A stretch of 16,171 bases of DNA from Balneolales bacterium. Its GTDB lineage: Bacteria; Bacteroidota; Rhodothermia; Balneolales; Natronogracilivirgulaceae. A program made the position numbers and the translations under genes. Under the pieces are notes generated by a model. The model was given only the letters and a program-made list of their open reading frames with translations. It was not told the DNA's origin and made no database searches. Shown here in pieces: positions 1 through 8,072 of the stretch; position 1 is the stretch's first letter; every line of letters begins with the position of its first letter. The DNA lies in NCBI GenBank assembly GCA_007116685.1, contig SKIC01000056.1, positions 1 through 16,171 on the forward strand, given 5' to 3'.

Positions 1-833
1 TCGGTCATACCAAGTTGCTGACCATTTACCTCAGGAGTAGAAACCCATGTTAATCCGAAATGCCCCGTCGGTCCGCCCCAATCAGGAGAAAAGCCATTAT
101 CGTAGTAATAGAAAAAGTCTAAATCTTCATCCAATCCCATTCGGTCGTTCAAGTAGCCAGCGTAATCCGTACCCGGGCGGTTACCAATATCAAAATCACT
201 GTACATGCCAAAAAACATGTCTTCATAGGTGTTTTGAGAGCGATTAACCACATCAAAAGTAAATATTACAGCATCCCGAATTAATGGAAATGAAAAAGAA
301 TATCCCGTTTGATAGATGCTGATACCCAGAATTTCTTCTCTGTTCAAACTAGCAGTGTACGCAGCATAAGTATCCTGGTCTGATACGAAAATCGGATTTC
401 CACTTGCATCCTGAACAGGCCATCCCGTTGGTGGCCATGAATCCGGATCAGTAGAAGTTGCCACACGAACATTTTCCCGATTATGAAATCCAAACTCTGC
501 TTCCCATTCCTCGTTTGCTGTGTTTCTACCTTGAATTACGTTTCCGGGGAAAAGTACAACCGGATTTAATTGGAAAATATATTCTTGCTCTGAATTGATG
601 GGATACTCACCGGAAACCCCAATAGCGTTAGACCTAGCATAAAGTTTACCACGGTTTTCGATAAACATTCCGATGTTGCTACGGTTGTGCGTGGTAAAGG
701 CACGGTCTTCAATAGCCTGAATCTCATCTCCGGATTGCTGATTGCCACTTTTTGCCTGCTGGCGAGCATCCGTCTGGGCGAGAACTGTGCTTCCAAGCAC
801 TAAAAATGATAAAAGTAGTAGAAACTGTTTCAT
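1..833 (-). CDS. large exported protein, N-terminal part only (runs off left edge)
   Basis: I translated this frame by hand from the ATG at 833 and found it open for 277 codons to the window edge, so the gene is truncated by the window. The product starts MKQFLLLLSFLVLGSTVLAQ, a clear Sec signal peptide with likely cleavage after residue 19 (VLA|Q). The mature part is rich in Asn, Gly, Tyr and Trp (NRSNIGMFIENRGKLYA; DMFFGMYSDFDIGNRPGTDY), which suits a secreted or surface beta-rich protein. I do not recognise a named domain. The start lies 11 bp after the stop of the TonB-dependent receptor gene on the same strand, so the two are almost certainly co-transcribed. In this kind of bacterium such receptors are often followed by large secreted proteins with a C-terminal type IX sorting signal. 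That signal, if present, would be outside the window. Confidence 0.85.
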   Translation of the reverse strand, partial: MKQFLLLLSFLVLGSTVLAQTDARQQAKSGNQQSGDEIQAIEDRAFTTHNRSNIGMFIENRGKLYARSNAIGVSGEYPINSEQEYIFQLNPVVLFPGNVIQGRNTANEEWEAEFGFHNRENVRVATSTDPDSWPPTGWPVQDASGNPIFVSDQDTYAAYTASLNREEILGISIYQTGYSFSFPLIRDAVIFTFDVVNRSQNTYEDMFFGMYSDFDIGNRPGTDYAGYLNDRMGLDEDLDFFYYYDNGFSPDWGGPTGHFGLTWVSTPEVNGQQLGMT

Positions 834-844
834 AATTTGCTGCA

Positions 845-3334
845 TTAGAAAGTGTATCGCACTCCAAAATTGGTGACTCTTGGCGGGAACCAGTTGTTTG
901 GATTCAGAATCCATTCTTCTGATTGAGGTCGTGTGGTAAATTCGTCTGGTCTACCGGTATCTGTGTAGATATTTCGGGCATTTCTACGATTGGTGAGGTT
1001 ATTCACCGAAACAAACAACGACAGTTCCTGATTATCCCCAAACTTTACTGCACGGCTCGCAAATAAATCGATGGTGAAGGTGTTTGGATAACGCTCGCTG
1101 TTTCTTTCCACAAAACCGATATCTCTTCCGGTTGGCGTGTAAGGATATCCCGTTGAACCTCTGAAAACAGCCGTAATCATCGTGTTCTGTAGGGGATGAA
1201 ATCCAAAGAATTCCGGTCCCTGATTACTTAACAATCTTGCATTTGCACGGATATTGAGTAAATGGCGCTTATCAAAATCAAGTGGATACAAACGGGTTGC
1301 AGGTAAGCGCCGGGGGAATCCTTCCATCTCAGAACTTGCGCTCCCCTGTGCAATACTGTAGGTGTAGGAAATCACAGCATCCAACTGCTGGTTGAAACGT
1401 AAATCTGTGTTGACCTCAAAACCTCTCACATTGGCATAAGCCTCATTCACAAAAACAGAATAACTGGTGAAAGCCGGTAATCCATTAACAATGGCACCCT
1501 GCGGGATATATTCGGTGCCAATCAAACCACGAATATCTTTGTAGTAAGCAGTGATGTTTACAGCCCCGCGATCAGAAAATTGATTAATAAAGCCAAATTC
1601 GTAGGAAGTAGTCCGTTGCGCATCCAATTCCGGAGAACCAAAAAGTGGCTCACGAGTCCCGAATTCATAGAAATTATTTTCGAACACATAACGATAATCC
1701 GGATTCTGGAAAAAACGACCGTAACTAAATCGCAGAATTGAGTTGGCGGTAATTGGATGAGAAATCCCGATTCTCGGACTTAACTGATATATGGGCTCTG
1801 AACTGACTTCGGAATCCGCACGTAAGGGGTCGGAACGGAAGTTTGTTCTCTGATTGGCGAAATCGAATCGTAATCCGATATTTAGCACGAAATTATCCTG
1901 TTCGATTTTGTCCTGAATATAAACCGCACCTTCGTATGGATTTCGCCCGGATACGTCTGTGATATATGGCTGAACAGCTTGGATATTGATAATTTCAAAC
2001 CAATCAATCGTGTGATACATGAACTGCAAACCGGCTTTAATTTCATTGGCGTTATTAGGTTGCCAAATCAAATCTGAGCGCAAATTCCAGGTTTGGGTTG
2101 TGGTTTCCTCACGCGAGGTGGGATCTGCTGAACTGTAGAATTCGCCAACAAACGTGGGATCTCTGAAAGCCACAGATTGCAAATAATCTTCGATGGGCTT
2201 ATCCAAACCTCGGAAATAATCCTGCCAGAAATAACTTACTCTGGTGTTTAAAACCATTCTATCGGAAAAGCTTTGTGTGATTCCGAGCAAACCCTGAAAA
2301 CTCTCGGCGCGCTGAAAATTCCAGTTATCCGGTATATATTTGTATCTATGATTATAGGTCTGATACTCTTCTGAAGACCATCTTCCGGACAGATTAATTT
2401 TATTCCCTCGAAATGGGCGCCAAGTGAGTTTTGCCATAGCATTATAGCCATCATCAAAGCCAAATGGAGTGTGTGGTGTTTCGCTGTACATTTCTCCACT
2501 CAATAAAAAAGTTAGTCGGTCTCTGATGATTGGACCATCAAGTCTAAAACTATAGAGATTGCTGGCAGGTGCAGCAAAAAGTGTATCAGATTGACGATTT
2601 ACGAATCCAAAAGACTGATTTAACTCAACCAATCCTCTGAAATTATTTCCACCCTCTCTGGTGGTGATATTCAAAATACCGGACATGGCATTTCCGTACT
2701 CAGCATTAAAAGTGCCTGAGAGAAAAGTCATCTCCTCAATCATGTCATTACTGATATTCGATGCAGCCGCACCGCTTACAGGATCGCGAACCAAAATCCC
2801 GTCTATCATAAATCCAACTTCATTGGATCTACCACCACGTACATTAAAAGATCTGCGTCCGCTGGCAACCACACCGCTCTGTAAACTTACAACCTCCGCA
2901 AAATTCTGGACAGGTAAGGTCTTAATTTCAGAACCTGTAACCGATTGGCGAGTTCCCGTTTCATCTTTTCTGATTAAGGGCGCCTCAGCAATAATTACCA
3001 ACTCTTCTCCGATATCCTGAGCCCCAAAAACAAGTTCCGCATTAACTGTAGACCTAAGATCCGTTTCTACTCTTACATTTTGGATCACCTGAGTCTGATA
3101 TCCTAAATAACTGATTCGTACTGTATAGGTACCGGGATTTACGTTGAGTATGACGTATTCTCCGTCAATATTTGTAGAACTTCCTTGTGCTGTTTCAACA
3201 ATTAGTACATTAGCACCAATTAAGGCTTCGCCTGATTCTGCATCGGTGATAACCCCGGCTATTGTGCCGGAATTAGCCATGGCATAGGCAGGAAAAATCA
3301 AGGCAAGGATTAGAAAAGCATACCAATGTCGCAT
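845..3334 (-). CDS. TonB-dependent outer-membrane receptor with carboxypeptidase-regulatory-like N-domain
   Basis: From the ATG at 3334 this is 829 residues. Order: signal peptide at residues 1-21 (MRHWYAFLILALIFPAYAMA); a CarboxypepD_reg-like beta domain at about 22-108 (GTIAGVITDAESGEALIGAN); a plug domain at about 115-225 with the typical SFNVRGGRSNEVGFMIDGI; then a 22-stranded-barrel-like region ending in the aromatic outer-membrane motif TNFGVRYTF. Such receptors use TonB-ExbBD energy to import siderophores, cofactors, glycans or peptides. The substrate cannot be read here, and no SusD partner is adjacent. The frame is open upstream to a TTG at 3388, but that codon lies inside a terminator hairpin and would put 18 non-signal residues before the signal peptide, so ATG 3334 is preferred. 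It is followed at 11 bp by a gene for a large exported protein, its probable partner. Confidence 0.93.
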   Translation of the reverse strand: MRHWYAFLILALIFPAYAMANSGTIAGVITDAESGEALIGANVLIVETAQGSSTNIDGEYVILNVNPGTYTVRISYLGYQTQVIQNVRVETDLRSTVNAELVFGAQDIGEELVIIAEAPLIRKDETGTRQSVTGSEIKTLPVQNFAEVVSLQSGVVASGRRSFNVRGGRSNEVGFMIDGILVRDPVSGAAASNISNDMIEEMTFLSGTFNAEYGNAMSGILNITTREGGNNFRGLVELNQSFGFVNRQSDTLFAAPASNLYSFRLDGPIIRDRLTFLLSGEMYSETPHTPFGFDDGYNAMAKLTWRPFRGNKINLSGRWSSEEYQTYNHRYKYIPDNWNFQRAESFQGLLGITQSFSDRMVLNTRVSYFWQDYFRGLDKPIEDYLQSVAFRDPTFVGEFYSSADPTSREETTTQTWNLRSDLIWQPNNANEIKAGLQFMYHTIDWFEIINIQAVQPYITDVSGRNPYEGAVYIQDKIEQDNFVLNIGLRFDFANQRTNFRSDPLRADSEVSSEPIYQLSPRIGISHPITANSILRFSYGRFFQNPDYRYVFENNFYEFGTREPLFGSPELDAQRTTSYEFGFINQFSDRGAVNITAYYKDIRGLIGTEYIPQGAIVNGLPAFTSYSVFVNEAYANVRGFEVNTDLRFNQQLDAVISYTYSIAQGSASSEMEGFPRRLPATRLYPLDFDKRHLLNIRANARLLSNQGPEFFGFHPLQNTMITAVFRGSTGYPYTPTGRDIGFVERNSERYPNTFTIDLFASRAVKFGDNQELSLFVSVNNLTNRRNARNIYTDTGRPDEFTTRPQSEEWILNPNNWFPPRVTNFGVRYTF

Positions 3335-3358
3335 AATGATTGATTTTGTGATTGGCGG

Positions 3359-3400
3359 AGAAGAAAATAAAAGCCTGCCCTTTTTCAAAAGGACAGGCTT
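3359..3400 (-). terminator. intrinsic terminator between the sorting-domain protein gene and the TonB receptor gene
   Basis: Read on the minus strand, AAGCCTG and CCTTTT pair with AAAAGG and CAGGCTT (3371-3400) around a tiny loop with one mismatched pair. The tract TTTTATTTTCTT follows directly. The hairpin begins 17 bp after the stop of the gene at 3418-4608 and ends only about 36 bp before the receptor ATG at 3334. Little room is left for a separate promoter, so it may act as a leaky terminator that lowers receptor expression relative to the upstream gene. Confidence 0.8.
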
Positions 3401-3417
3401 GGTAATGCTATGTGTCT

Positions 3418-4608
3418 TTACTTAATCAGAGACATGGTTCTGGTCAAAGCCTGACCGTTCATCTCAAATCGATACATATAAACTCCGGATGCTAAACCGC
3501 TTGCATCAAAACGAACGGAATGTGTTCCGGCACTCAAATAACCATTATGTAATTCCGCCACCTGACGTCCAAGCATATCGTAAACTTTCAAAGTAGCCTG
3601 ACCGCTTTGTGGGGCAGAAAAATTGATTTCTGTAGTTGGGTTGAATGGATTCGGATAGTTTTGTGATAAACCAATTTGAGTTGGGATATCTGAGAAATCA
3701 CCAGGTGTAGAAGTTGGTTCTTGTAAACCAAGCTCTTCTGCCTTAGCGATGGCAGCATCTAAACGGGCATCAACTACATCTAAATCGGCGCCGTGAGTAA
3801 AGGCAATCCAAACGTAAGCACTGTCTCCGGTTGCAAGATTTCCGGTGCTACCGAAATTCATATAAGCCCATCCTCCATCGGGACCGGCTGTGAGGCGATC
3901 ATCCGGGAATGTGGTTTTCACCATTTCATCCCAGCGTGCAAAATCACGGGCATTATCGCGGGCAGGATCTGTGCTATCGTAATCGCCAAAATCCATTAAG
4001 CTAACTCCTACCGGATCTCTCAAAATAGCCTGAATTCCGGCAGCAGCCTCATCATTAAATAAGTACAGACGCTGAGAAGAAGCATCCCATTCCATGGTTT
4101 CTCCGCCAAATACTTCAAAAATCTTAGCTCTAACCAAGACCGACAGTTTGAATTCTTTGGGATCATCTTCCACATTGATTACGCCTAATCTGGCAAGACC
4201 GTATGGTTGATCCACAAACTGACGCACCAATGTAATAACGTTGATATCCAACGGTGGATCAGACCTCCAGGAATTATCCATGTTCAATTCACGGAAATAC
4301 ATCGCCGAATCAGCACCGGCATAATACACAGTATCCACTAAATTGATGTCTGGATCGTCGTTTGGATTCCAAACATATTCCTCATTCAAACCAATTAATT
4401 GGTAGAGGCGATCTATTACTTTGTCTTCAAAGTCATCATAACGGCCATCTTCCCCATCATAGGTTTGAATCCTTCCAAAAGAATTGGTCGTAGACACAAA
4501 GGTAAATGTGGTATCGTTGTGAGGAAAAAACTGGGCTTCGGCTTTTTCCATCGGCAGTAGAGCCACAGCCAATAAAATTGCCAACACAAATTGTAACTTT
4601 TGTTTCAT
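3418..4608 (-). CDS. secreted protein with C-terminal type IX secretion sorting domain
   Basis: A 396-residue product. Residues 1-26 form a signal peptide (MKQKLQFVLAILLAVALLP, then AEAQ). The middle, about 27-300, is acidic and Asp/Trp-rich; I recognise no family in it. The last ~85 residues are a type A T9SS sorting domain: LSQNYPNPFNPTTEINF, then VYDMLGRQV, then LASGVYMYRFEMNG, ending TMSLIK. Family knowledge says this domain routes the protein through the outer membrane, after which it is cleaved and the protein anchored or released. The gene has a promoter-like site 54 bp upstream and a strong terminator 17 bp downstream, so it can be expressed as its own unit ahead of the receptor gene. 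The middle region is probably functional rather than structural filler, but its role is unknown. Confidence 0.9.
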   Translation of the reverse strand: MKQKLQFVLAILLAVALLPMEKAEAQFFPHNDTTFTFVSTTNSFGRIQTYDGEDGRYDDFEDKVIDRLYQLIGLNEEYVWNPNDDPDINLVDTVYYAGADSAMYFRELNMDNSWRSDPPLDINVITLVRQFVDQPYGLARLGVINVEDDPKEFKLSVLVRAKIFEVFGGETMEWDASSQRLYLFNDEAAAGIQAILRDPVGVSLMDFGDYDSTDPARDNARDFARWDEMVKTTFPDDRLTAGPDGGWAYMNFGSTGNLATGDSAYVWIAFTHGADLDVVDARLDAAIAKAEELGLQEPTSTPGDFSDIPTQIGLSQNYPNPFNPTTEINFSAPQSGQATLKVYDMLGRQVAELHNGYLSAGTHSVRFDASGLASGVYMYRFEMNGQALTRTMSLIK

Positions 4609-4661
4609 ATCTATATCCCCGATTAGAGTTTAAAGAGTGATTTGAGAATAATGTTTCAACA

Positions 4662-4693
4662 CAAAGGTATAAAAAGAATTATTTTTCTCACAA
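4662..4693 (-). promoter_or_regulatory. Bacteroidota-type promoter for the sorting-domain protein gene
   Basis: On the minus strand, TTG (4693-4691) is followed after 21 bp by TACCTTTG (4669-4662), matching the Bacteroidota sigma consensus TTG / TAnnTTTG. Transcription would start near 4655, giving a leader of roughly 47 bases before the ATG at 4608. The region is very AT-rich and lies between divergent genes. The spacing equals that of the pcm promoter in this window. Confidence 0.5.
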
Positions 4694-4786
4694 ACAAGAT
4701 TAATTGAGATATTTTTTTCATTATGAATTTTCAATCAAAAAACGCTTATTAGCAACATCATTTAGCACAACCAATTAAGTTCCTAT

Positions 4787-6514
4787 ATGCAAAAGGTTTA
4801 CTTCATTATCGTACTGATGCTTCTTTCGAGTACTGTTTTTGCCAAAGACAGAAGTTTTAGCATACCACAGGTTCACATCACCGCTGAAATTCAAGCTAAT
4901 GGTGATATTTTATTCAGCGAAGCGCGCACGTATCGCTTTAGGGGCTCTTTTTCGGCAGCTGATTATCACCTCCCATTGCGTGGATTTGATGAGATTAGCG
5001 ATATATCAGTTTCTGAGCCCGGATTTACATACAGTCAAAATCAGTCTGAGATGAACAGAACATTTCAGGTCAGAAGGTCATCACAGGCCTTACATATTGA
5101 ATGGTTTTATTCAGCTACTTCCGAAACCCGAACTTTTATCATTTCATACAGACTTAGCGGAGCATTGGTTGTGGGTCCTGATGTTACAGAATGGCTTTGG
5201 ATGCATGTGGATGGACGCAACTGGAACTTGAAAACAGAACATGTTCTGGTTGATATCATTTTTCCGGAAACTGTAAACCCTGATGAAATCCACCTCTTTA
5301 AAAGAGGAATTACCGACGCTTTCGAGGTAAGCTATTCTGATGATATGGTACGGTTGGAAGGCGGTCCTGTACATCGGCGGAATTTCATTGAAACGAGAAT
5401 CCTCTTTCCTACTTCTGTTTTAGATAATCCTGAAATTGAATTTCCGGACTTATCAGTTGCACTTGTTGAACAGCAGGAACAAGAACGCCGTGAACAGGAA
5501 GCTATGCAGGAAATCCTGCGAATAGAAAATCAGTTAAGAGCCCAAAATGCTTCCTATATCTTAATTGCGCTTTGTTTGTTAACAATCGCTTTCTACAGAT
5601 TCAAATACCCGCCACACAAAATCGGAAAACTGGTTGAAGAATTTTCAACTACTCCCCCAAAGCAACATCCTGTTTTAGCCATGTGGCTTTATTTAAACAG
5701 AACACTTTGGACTCATGTACAAATTGGAGCCATGTTCAATCTGGCCCGCTTGGGATATCTAAAGATTAGAGAAGTTCCTTCTGATGAAAGTTCTTCGGTT
5801 TCTGACTTTGTTATTAAAAGAAGCGACAAAACTGACGAAACGGAATTAGCAGATTGGGATAAAAATATGCTTTCCTACGTTGAGGCTCGTGCTAATGCGG
5901 GAGACATCAAATTATCTCAGATATTCAAAACAGATAGCACTGCCTATATGTCTTGGATGAAATCTTGGAAAAGCTTAGTAAAAGAAGCCGGAGAAGCTAA
6001 AGAATGGTATCAAACCGAGAATAAACCAGCTATGATTCGAGCAATTATTTTGCATGTACTCTTTATCTGCGCTGCGGTTCCATTATTGGTTTTTAAAGCC
6101 TGGGGCGGAATTTTATTAGCGGTTTTGGGTATTGCCGGAATTTTCTTCAGCATTATGATTGTAAGAAGAACCGAAGATGGCGAAAAACACTTTCAACAAA
6201 TAAAAGCATATCAAAAGGCACTAAAAAAACTACCTCGTGATCGCTTTGACGCCAAAGACGCTCCTCTGCATTTAATTTACGCCATCATGTTCCAATTAAA
6301 TAAGAAAGCAATGGGGGCTCTGTTTAATGGAATTGACACTAAAAATTCCGACGACTGGAACTGGTTAATTTACACTTCAGGCACACTTACTCCTGATCGC
6401 CTTACAGGTATTGTAACTTCAACGACCAGTATTGGAGCGTACGGCGGAAGTATTTCAGGTTCCGGTTCGTCGATTGGCTCAGGTGGCGGAGGCGCTAGTG
6501 GCGGTGCGAGGTGA
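4787..6514 (+). CDS. DUF2207-family membrane protein
   Basis: A 575-residue product with the layout of DUF2207 proteins. There is a signal peptide (MQKVYFIIVLMLLSSTVFA) and an extracytoplasmic beta-rich domain at about 20-225 (VHITAEIQANGDILFSEART, with the YHLPLRGFDEISDISV region). A Gln/Glu-rich coiled coil at about 227-253 leads to a membrane helix at about 253-271. A cytoplasmic region follows, then a helical hairpin in the membrane at about 416-458. The C-terminal tail is almost purely Gly/Ser (SGSGSSIGSGGGGASGGAR), common in this family. Molecular function is not established for the family; it is called a predicted membrane protein. It is divergent from the secretion block on its left and convergent with the membrane gene on its right. 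No Shine-Dalgarno sequence precedes the ATG, as at the other starts here. Confidence 0.85.
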   Translation: MQKVYFIIVLMLLSSTVFAKDRSFSIPQVHITAEIQANGDILFSEARTYRFRGSFSAADYHLPLRGFDEISDISVSEPGFTYSQNQSEMNRTFQVRRSSQALHIEWFYSATSETRTFIISYRLSGALVVGPDVTEWLWMHVDGRNWNLKTEHVLVDIIFPETVNPDEIHLFKRGITDAFEVSYSDDMVRLEGGPVHRRNFIETRILFPTSVLDNPEIEFPDLSVALVEQQEQERREQEAMQEILRIENQLRAQNASYILIALCLLTIAFYRFKYPPHKIGKLVEEFSTTPPKQHPVLAMWLYLNRTLWTHVQIGAMFNLARLGYLKIREVPSDESSSVSDFVIKRSDKTDETELADWDKNMLSYVEARANAGDIKLSQIFKTDSTAYMSWMKSWKSLVKEAGEAKEWYQTENKPAMIRAIILHVLFICAAVPLLVFKAWGGILLAVLGIAGIFFSIMIVRRTEDGEKHFQQIKAYQKALKKLPRDRFDAKDAPLHLIYAIMFQLNKKAMGALFNGIDTKNSDDWNWLIYTSGTLTPDRLTGIVTSTTSIGAYGGSISGSGSSIGSGGGGASGGAR

Positions 6515-6522
6515 GCAAGCAA

Positions 6523-6640
6523 CCGCCATACTCTTTATTCCTGGAAAACTATTTTCTCATGTGATTTGGCAAGAGACTCATCCGATTGATTAAACAAAAA
6601 CAATACGGGCATCACCATAAACATGTGCCTTGGGGAATTG
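6523..6640 (+). repeat. direct repeat, copy A (diverged 3' end of the 8085-9083 gene)
   Basis: Matches 8073-8190 at a constant offset of 1550 bp with 8 mismatches in 118 positions by hand count, about 93% identity and no gaps. Similarity begins abruptly at CCGCCAT, 8 bp after the DUF2207 stop. It fades out after about 6645, with only patchy resemblance to about 6670. The copy is in the same orientation as copy B, and the pair brackets the AT-rich peptide/propeller cassette. Confidence 0.93.
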
Positions 6641-6651
6641 CTTGGGCTTTA
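6535..6651 (-). pseudogene. orphan C-terminal fragment of a polytopic membrane protein gene
   Basis: Read on the minus strand this encodes the last 37 residues and stop codon of the gene at 8085-9083, ending KSHEKIVFQE, with 34 of 37 residues identical. Upstream of it (6651-6649) is an in-frame TAA, so it cannot be expressed as part of a longer protein. Over 6535-6645 I count 8 base changes. Six are silent third-position changes (6541, 6544, 6574, 6628, 6634, 6643) and two are missense (Ala to Val at 6614, Leu to His at 6626). That pattern means most of the divergence built up while both sequences were functional genes. The fragment is therefore more likely the stump of a homologous allele or paralogue than a recent local copy. 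Confidence 0.8.
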
Positions 6652-6747
6652 CTCAAAAAAAGTAATTCATAAATAGCATTGATAAATTAAAAAAAAACAG
6701 CATTATAAACACTTCTTATATATCACTAAATTTTCAAGGATATCACT

Positions 6748-6990
6748 ATGATTCGTTTATATATGTTAATACTAATAATTTAATTTTCTTTATCTATTCC
6801 CTCTTCTGACCAAAATGCAATTGGAGCTCAATATCAAGATCCTTACATATACGAAATGCGAATAAGAGCAGATTCTTCTTGTGGAGGACCTAATGCTTAT
6901 GTAATGAGTTGTAGATTTAGAAGAACACCTCAATGCAATTCGTTTGTAGGTGATACATGTGTCAATCCCGATGAATTACAAGTTAATTAA
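6748..6990 (+). pseudogene. small secreted Cys-containing peptide gene with a nonsense codon in the signal peptide
   Basis: This frame is not open end to end: ATG at 6748, TAA at 6781-6783, then open to TAA at 6988-6990. Ignoring the internal stop, the product is about 80 residues. It has a hydrophobic leader (MIRLYMLILII-stop-FSLSIPSS, then QNAIGAQ), followed by a mature part of about 53 residues with four cysteines in the contexts SSCGG, MSCRF, PQCNS and DTCVN. The hydrophobic run continues straight through the stop, so a single change from a codon such as TTA (Leu) explains it. No ATG, GTG or TTG lies between the stop and the mature part, so a downstream start is unlikely. Its 3' end overlaps the next gene by 20 bp. 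Small secreted peptides coded just before a propeller protein recall the NVEALA-peptide/TolB-like pairs of Bacteroides, but no NVEALA motif is present. Confidence 0.5.
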
Positions 6991-7978
6991 ACCTATGTTA
7001 CTTTTTTTAGTAGGTATATTATCAATAGTGTCAGTTTGGCCATTTGACAATAATTTTTCGCCGAAATTAACAGAAATAAAAAGTATTCATATCCCAAACG
7101 ATATCTTAATTGGAGGAATACAAAGTTTTGATTTCATGGATGGTAATTTTGTTTTTACAGATGATATTTCAGCAAAAACATTTCTTTACCATAATAAATC
7201 TGAAAATTTCATAAAACTTAATCCGGCTACTTGTCATCCGGGCTTTGTCAACCAGCCCTTGCATTCAGTTTATAATAACCAAAGCATTTTAATAACAAAC
7301 GCTCAAATACAAGGATATTTTTTCACCCATGATGGAGAATGTAGTCAAATTGTATATGAGAGATTTATAGCACCCTTTTTTATAACCGGCTATATGGATG
7401 GCTTCATAGGCTTTACATGGCTACCAAATAGTATAGACTTAACGATACATCATTATGATGAGAATGGTCGTATATCTCATACTGGTACATTTACAGATAT
7501 TTCAAAACCAGTGCTTTCATTAAAACTTGAAGGTGGCGGAGTAGCTAAAAGTAATAACTACATTTATTTATCAACCTCCGCTTCTTCTCATGTTTATAGG
7601 TATGATCCCAAAAATCACACTATGGAAAAGTTTGCTAAGGGCTATTCAGAGGTTTACAGATCACCTCAACAGGATATCAATGAGGAGCGGTTTATGCAGA
7701 ACTATTTGAGAGAAATGCAAAGACTTGGTGAGTTTAATCCTGTAATGGGCTTATTCGCATTCTCTGAAGAATATCTTCTTCAAACATTTCTGGATCGTAC
7801 AGAAAATAGATTATTAGCTCATTATATCAATTTGGCATCAGGACATTCTACTTTGCTTCAATTTCCTGATGATGTGAGGGTGATTGGAGCTGCTGACCAA
7901 AAAATTCACGCTCTACGTTCGGAAGAACAAAAACCCGGCTCATTCACTTTTGAAATTGTTGTTTATCAAATCGATTAA
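6971..7978 (+). CDS. secreted or lipid-bilayer-anchored beta-propeller-like protein
   Basis: From the ATG at 6971 this is 335 residues. The start is a hydrophobic signal sequence or anchor (MNYKLIKPMLLFLVGILSIV). The rest consists of repeated short beta motifs of the kind seen in six-bladed propellers of Bacteroidota: IQSFDFMDGNFVFTDD, NNQSILITNAQIQGYFFTHD, SNNYIYLSTSASSHVYRYD and ENRLLAHYINLASGHSTLLQ. The fold assignment is my inference from the spacing of these motifs; I cannot name a family with certainty. The frame is open back to a GTG at 6950, but ATG 6971 puts the signal sequence at the N-terminus. This ATG lies inside the last 20 bases of the small peptide gene, so the two were probably translationally coupled. 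The gene sits in AT-richer DNA than its neighbours and between direct repeats, both signs of acquisition. Confidence 0.7.
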   Translation: MNYKLIKPMLLFLVGILSIVSVWPFDNNFSPKLTEIKSIHIPNDILIGGIQSFDFMDGNFVFTDDISAKTFLYHNKSENFIKLNPATCHPGFVNQPLHSVYNNQSILITNAQIQGYFFTHDGECSQIVYERFIAPFFITGYMDGFIGFTWLPNSIDLTIHHYDENGRISHTGTFTDISKPVLSLKLEGGGVAKSNNYIYLSTSASSHVYRYDPKNHTMEKFAKGYSEVYRSPQQDINEERFMQNYLREMQRLGEFNPVMGLFAFSEEYLLQTFLDRTENRLLAHYINLASGHSTLLQFPDDVRVIGAADQKIHALRSEEQKPGSFTFEIVVYQID

Positions 7979-8072
7979 ACCTTATTAAACCATAAACCTG
8001 TTTTAATCGAATCAATTTCTCTGGCTTGATTCCCATATATCTTGCTGATGACGGCATACAATATATTTATAT

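Larger units (their letters stand above)
6641..8072. other. AT-rich cassette bracketed by direct repeats (peptide + propeller genes)
   Basis: The 1.43 kb between the two direct-repeat copies holds one small peptide gene and one propeller-like gene on the plus strand and nothing else I recognise. Hand counts of sample 60-base lines give about 30-38% G+C here, against 47% for a line of typA. If copy A is the old 3' end of the membrane-protein gene, then the cassette plus copy B arrived, or was duplicated, as one unit. No integrase, transposase or terminal inverted repeat is visible. Confidence 0.5.

Noticed and set aside
47..247. Plus-strand reading frame of 66 codons opposite the left-edge gene
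   Set aside because: It lies antisense to the exported-protein gene, whose frame is open and has a signal peptide. The 66-residue translation is low-quality and has no start context.
566..796. Minus-strand 76-codon frame inside the left-edge gene
   Set aside because: It is a shadow frame of the true gene starting at 833, which begins with a good signal peptide.
2661..3020. 119-codon plus-strand frame opposite the TonB receptor
   Set aside because: It is antisense to the conserved plug domain; the pattern is explained by the receptor's codons.
3335..3388. TTG start at 3388 for the TonB receptor
   Set aside because: The codon is part of a terminator hairpin and would precede the signal peptide with 18 extra residues.
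7972..8009. Hairpin CGATTAAA/TTTAATCG after the propeller gene as a terminator
   Set aside because: AT-rich stem, a loop of over 20 bases and no clear T tract; too weak to call.
6641..8072. Insertion sequence or integron cassette
   Set aside because: No transposase, integrase, terminal inverted repeats or attC-like fold; only the long flanking direct repeats are visible, so a homologous-recombination origin is preferred.
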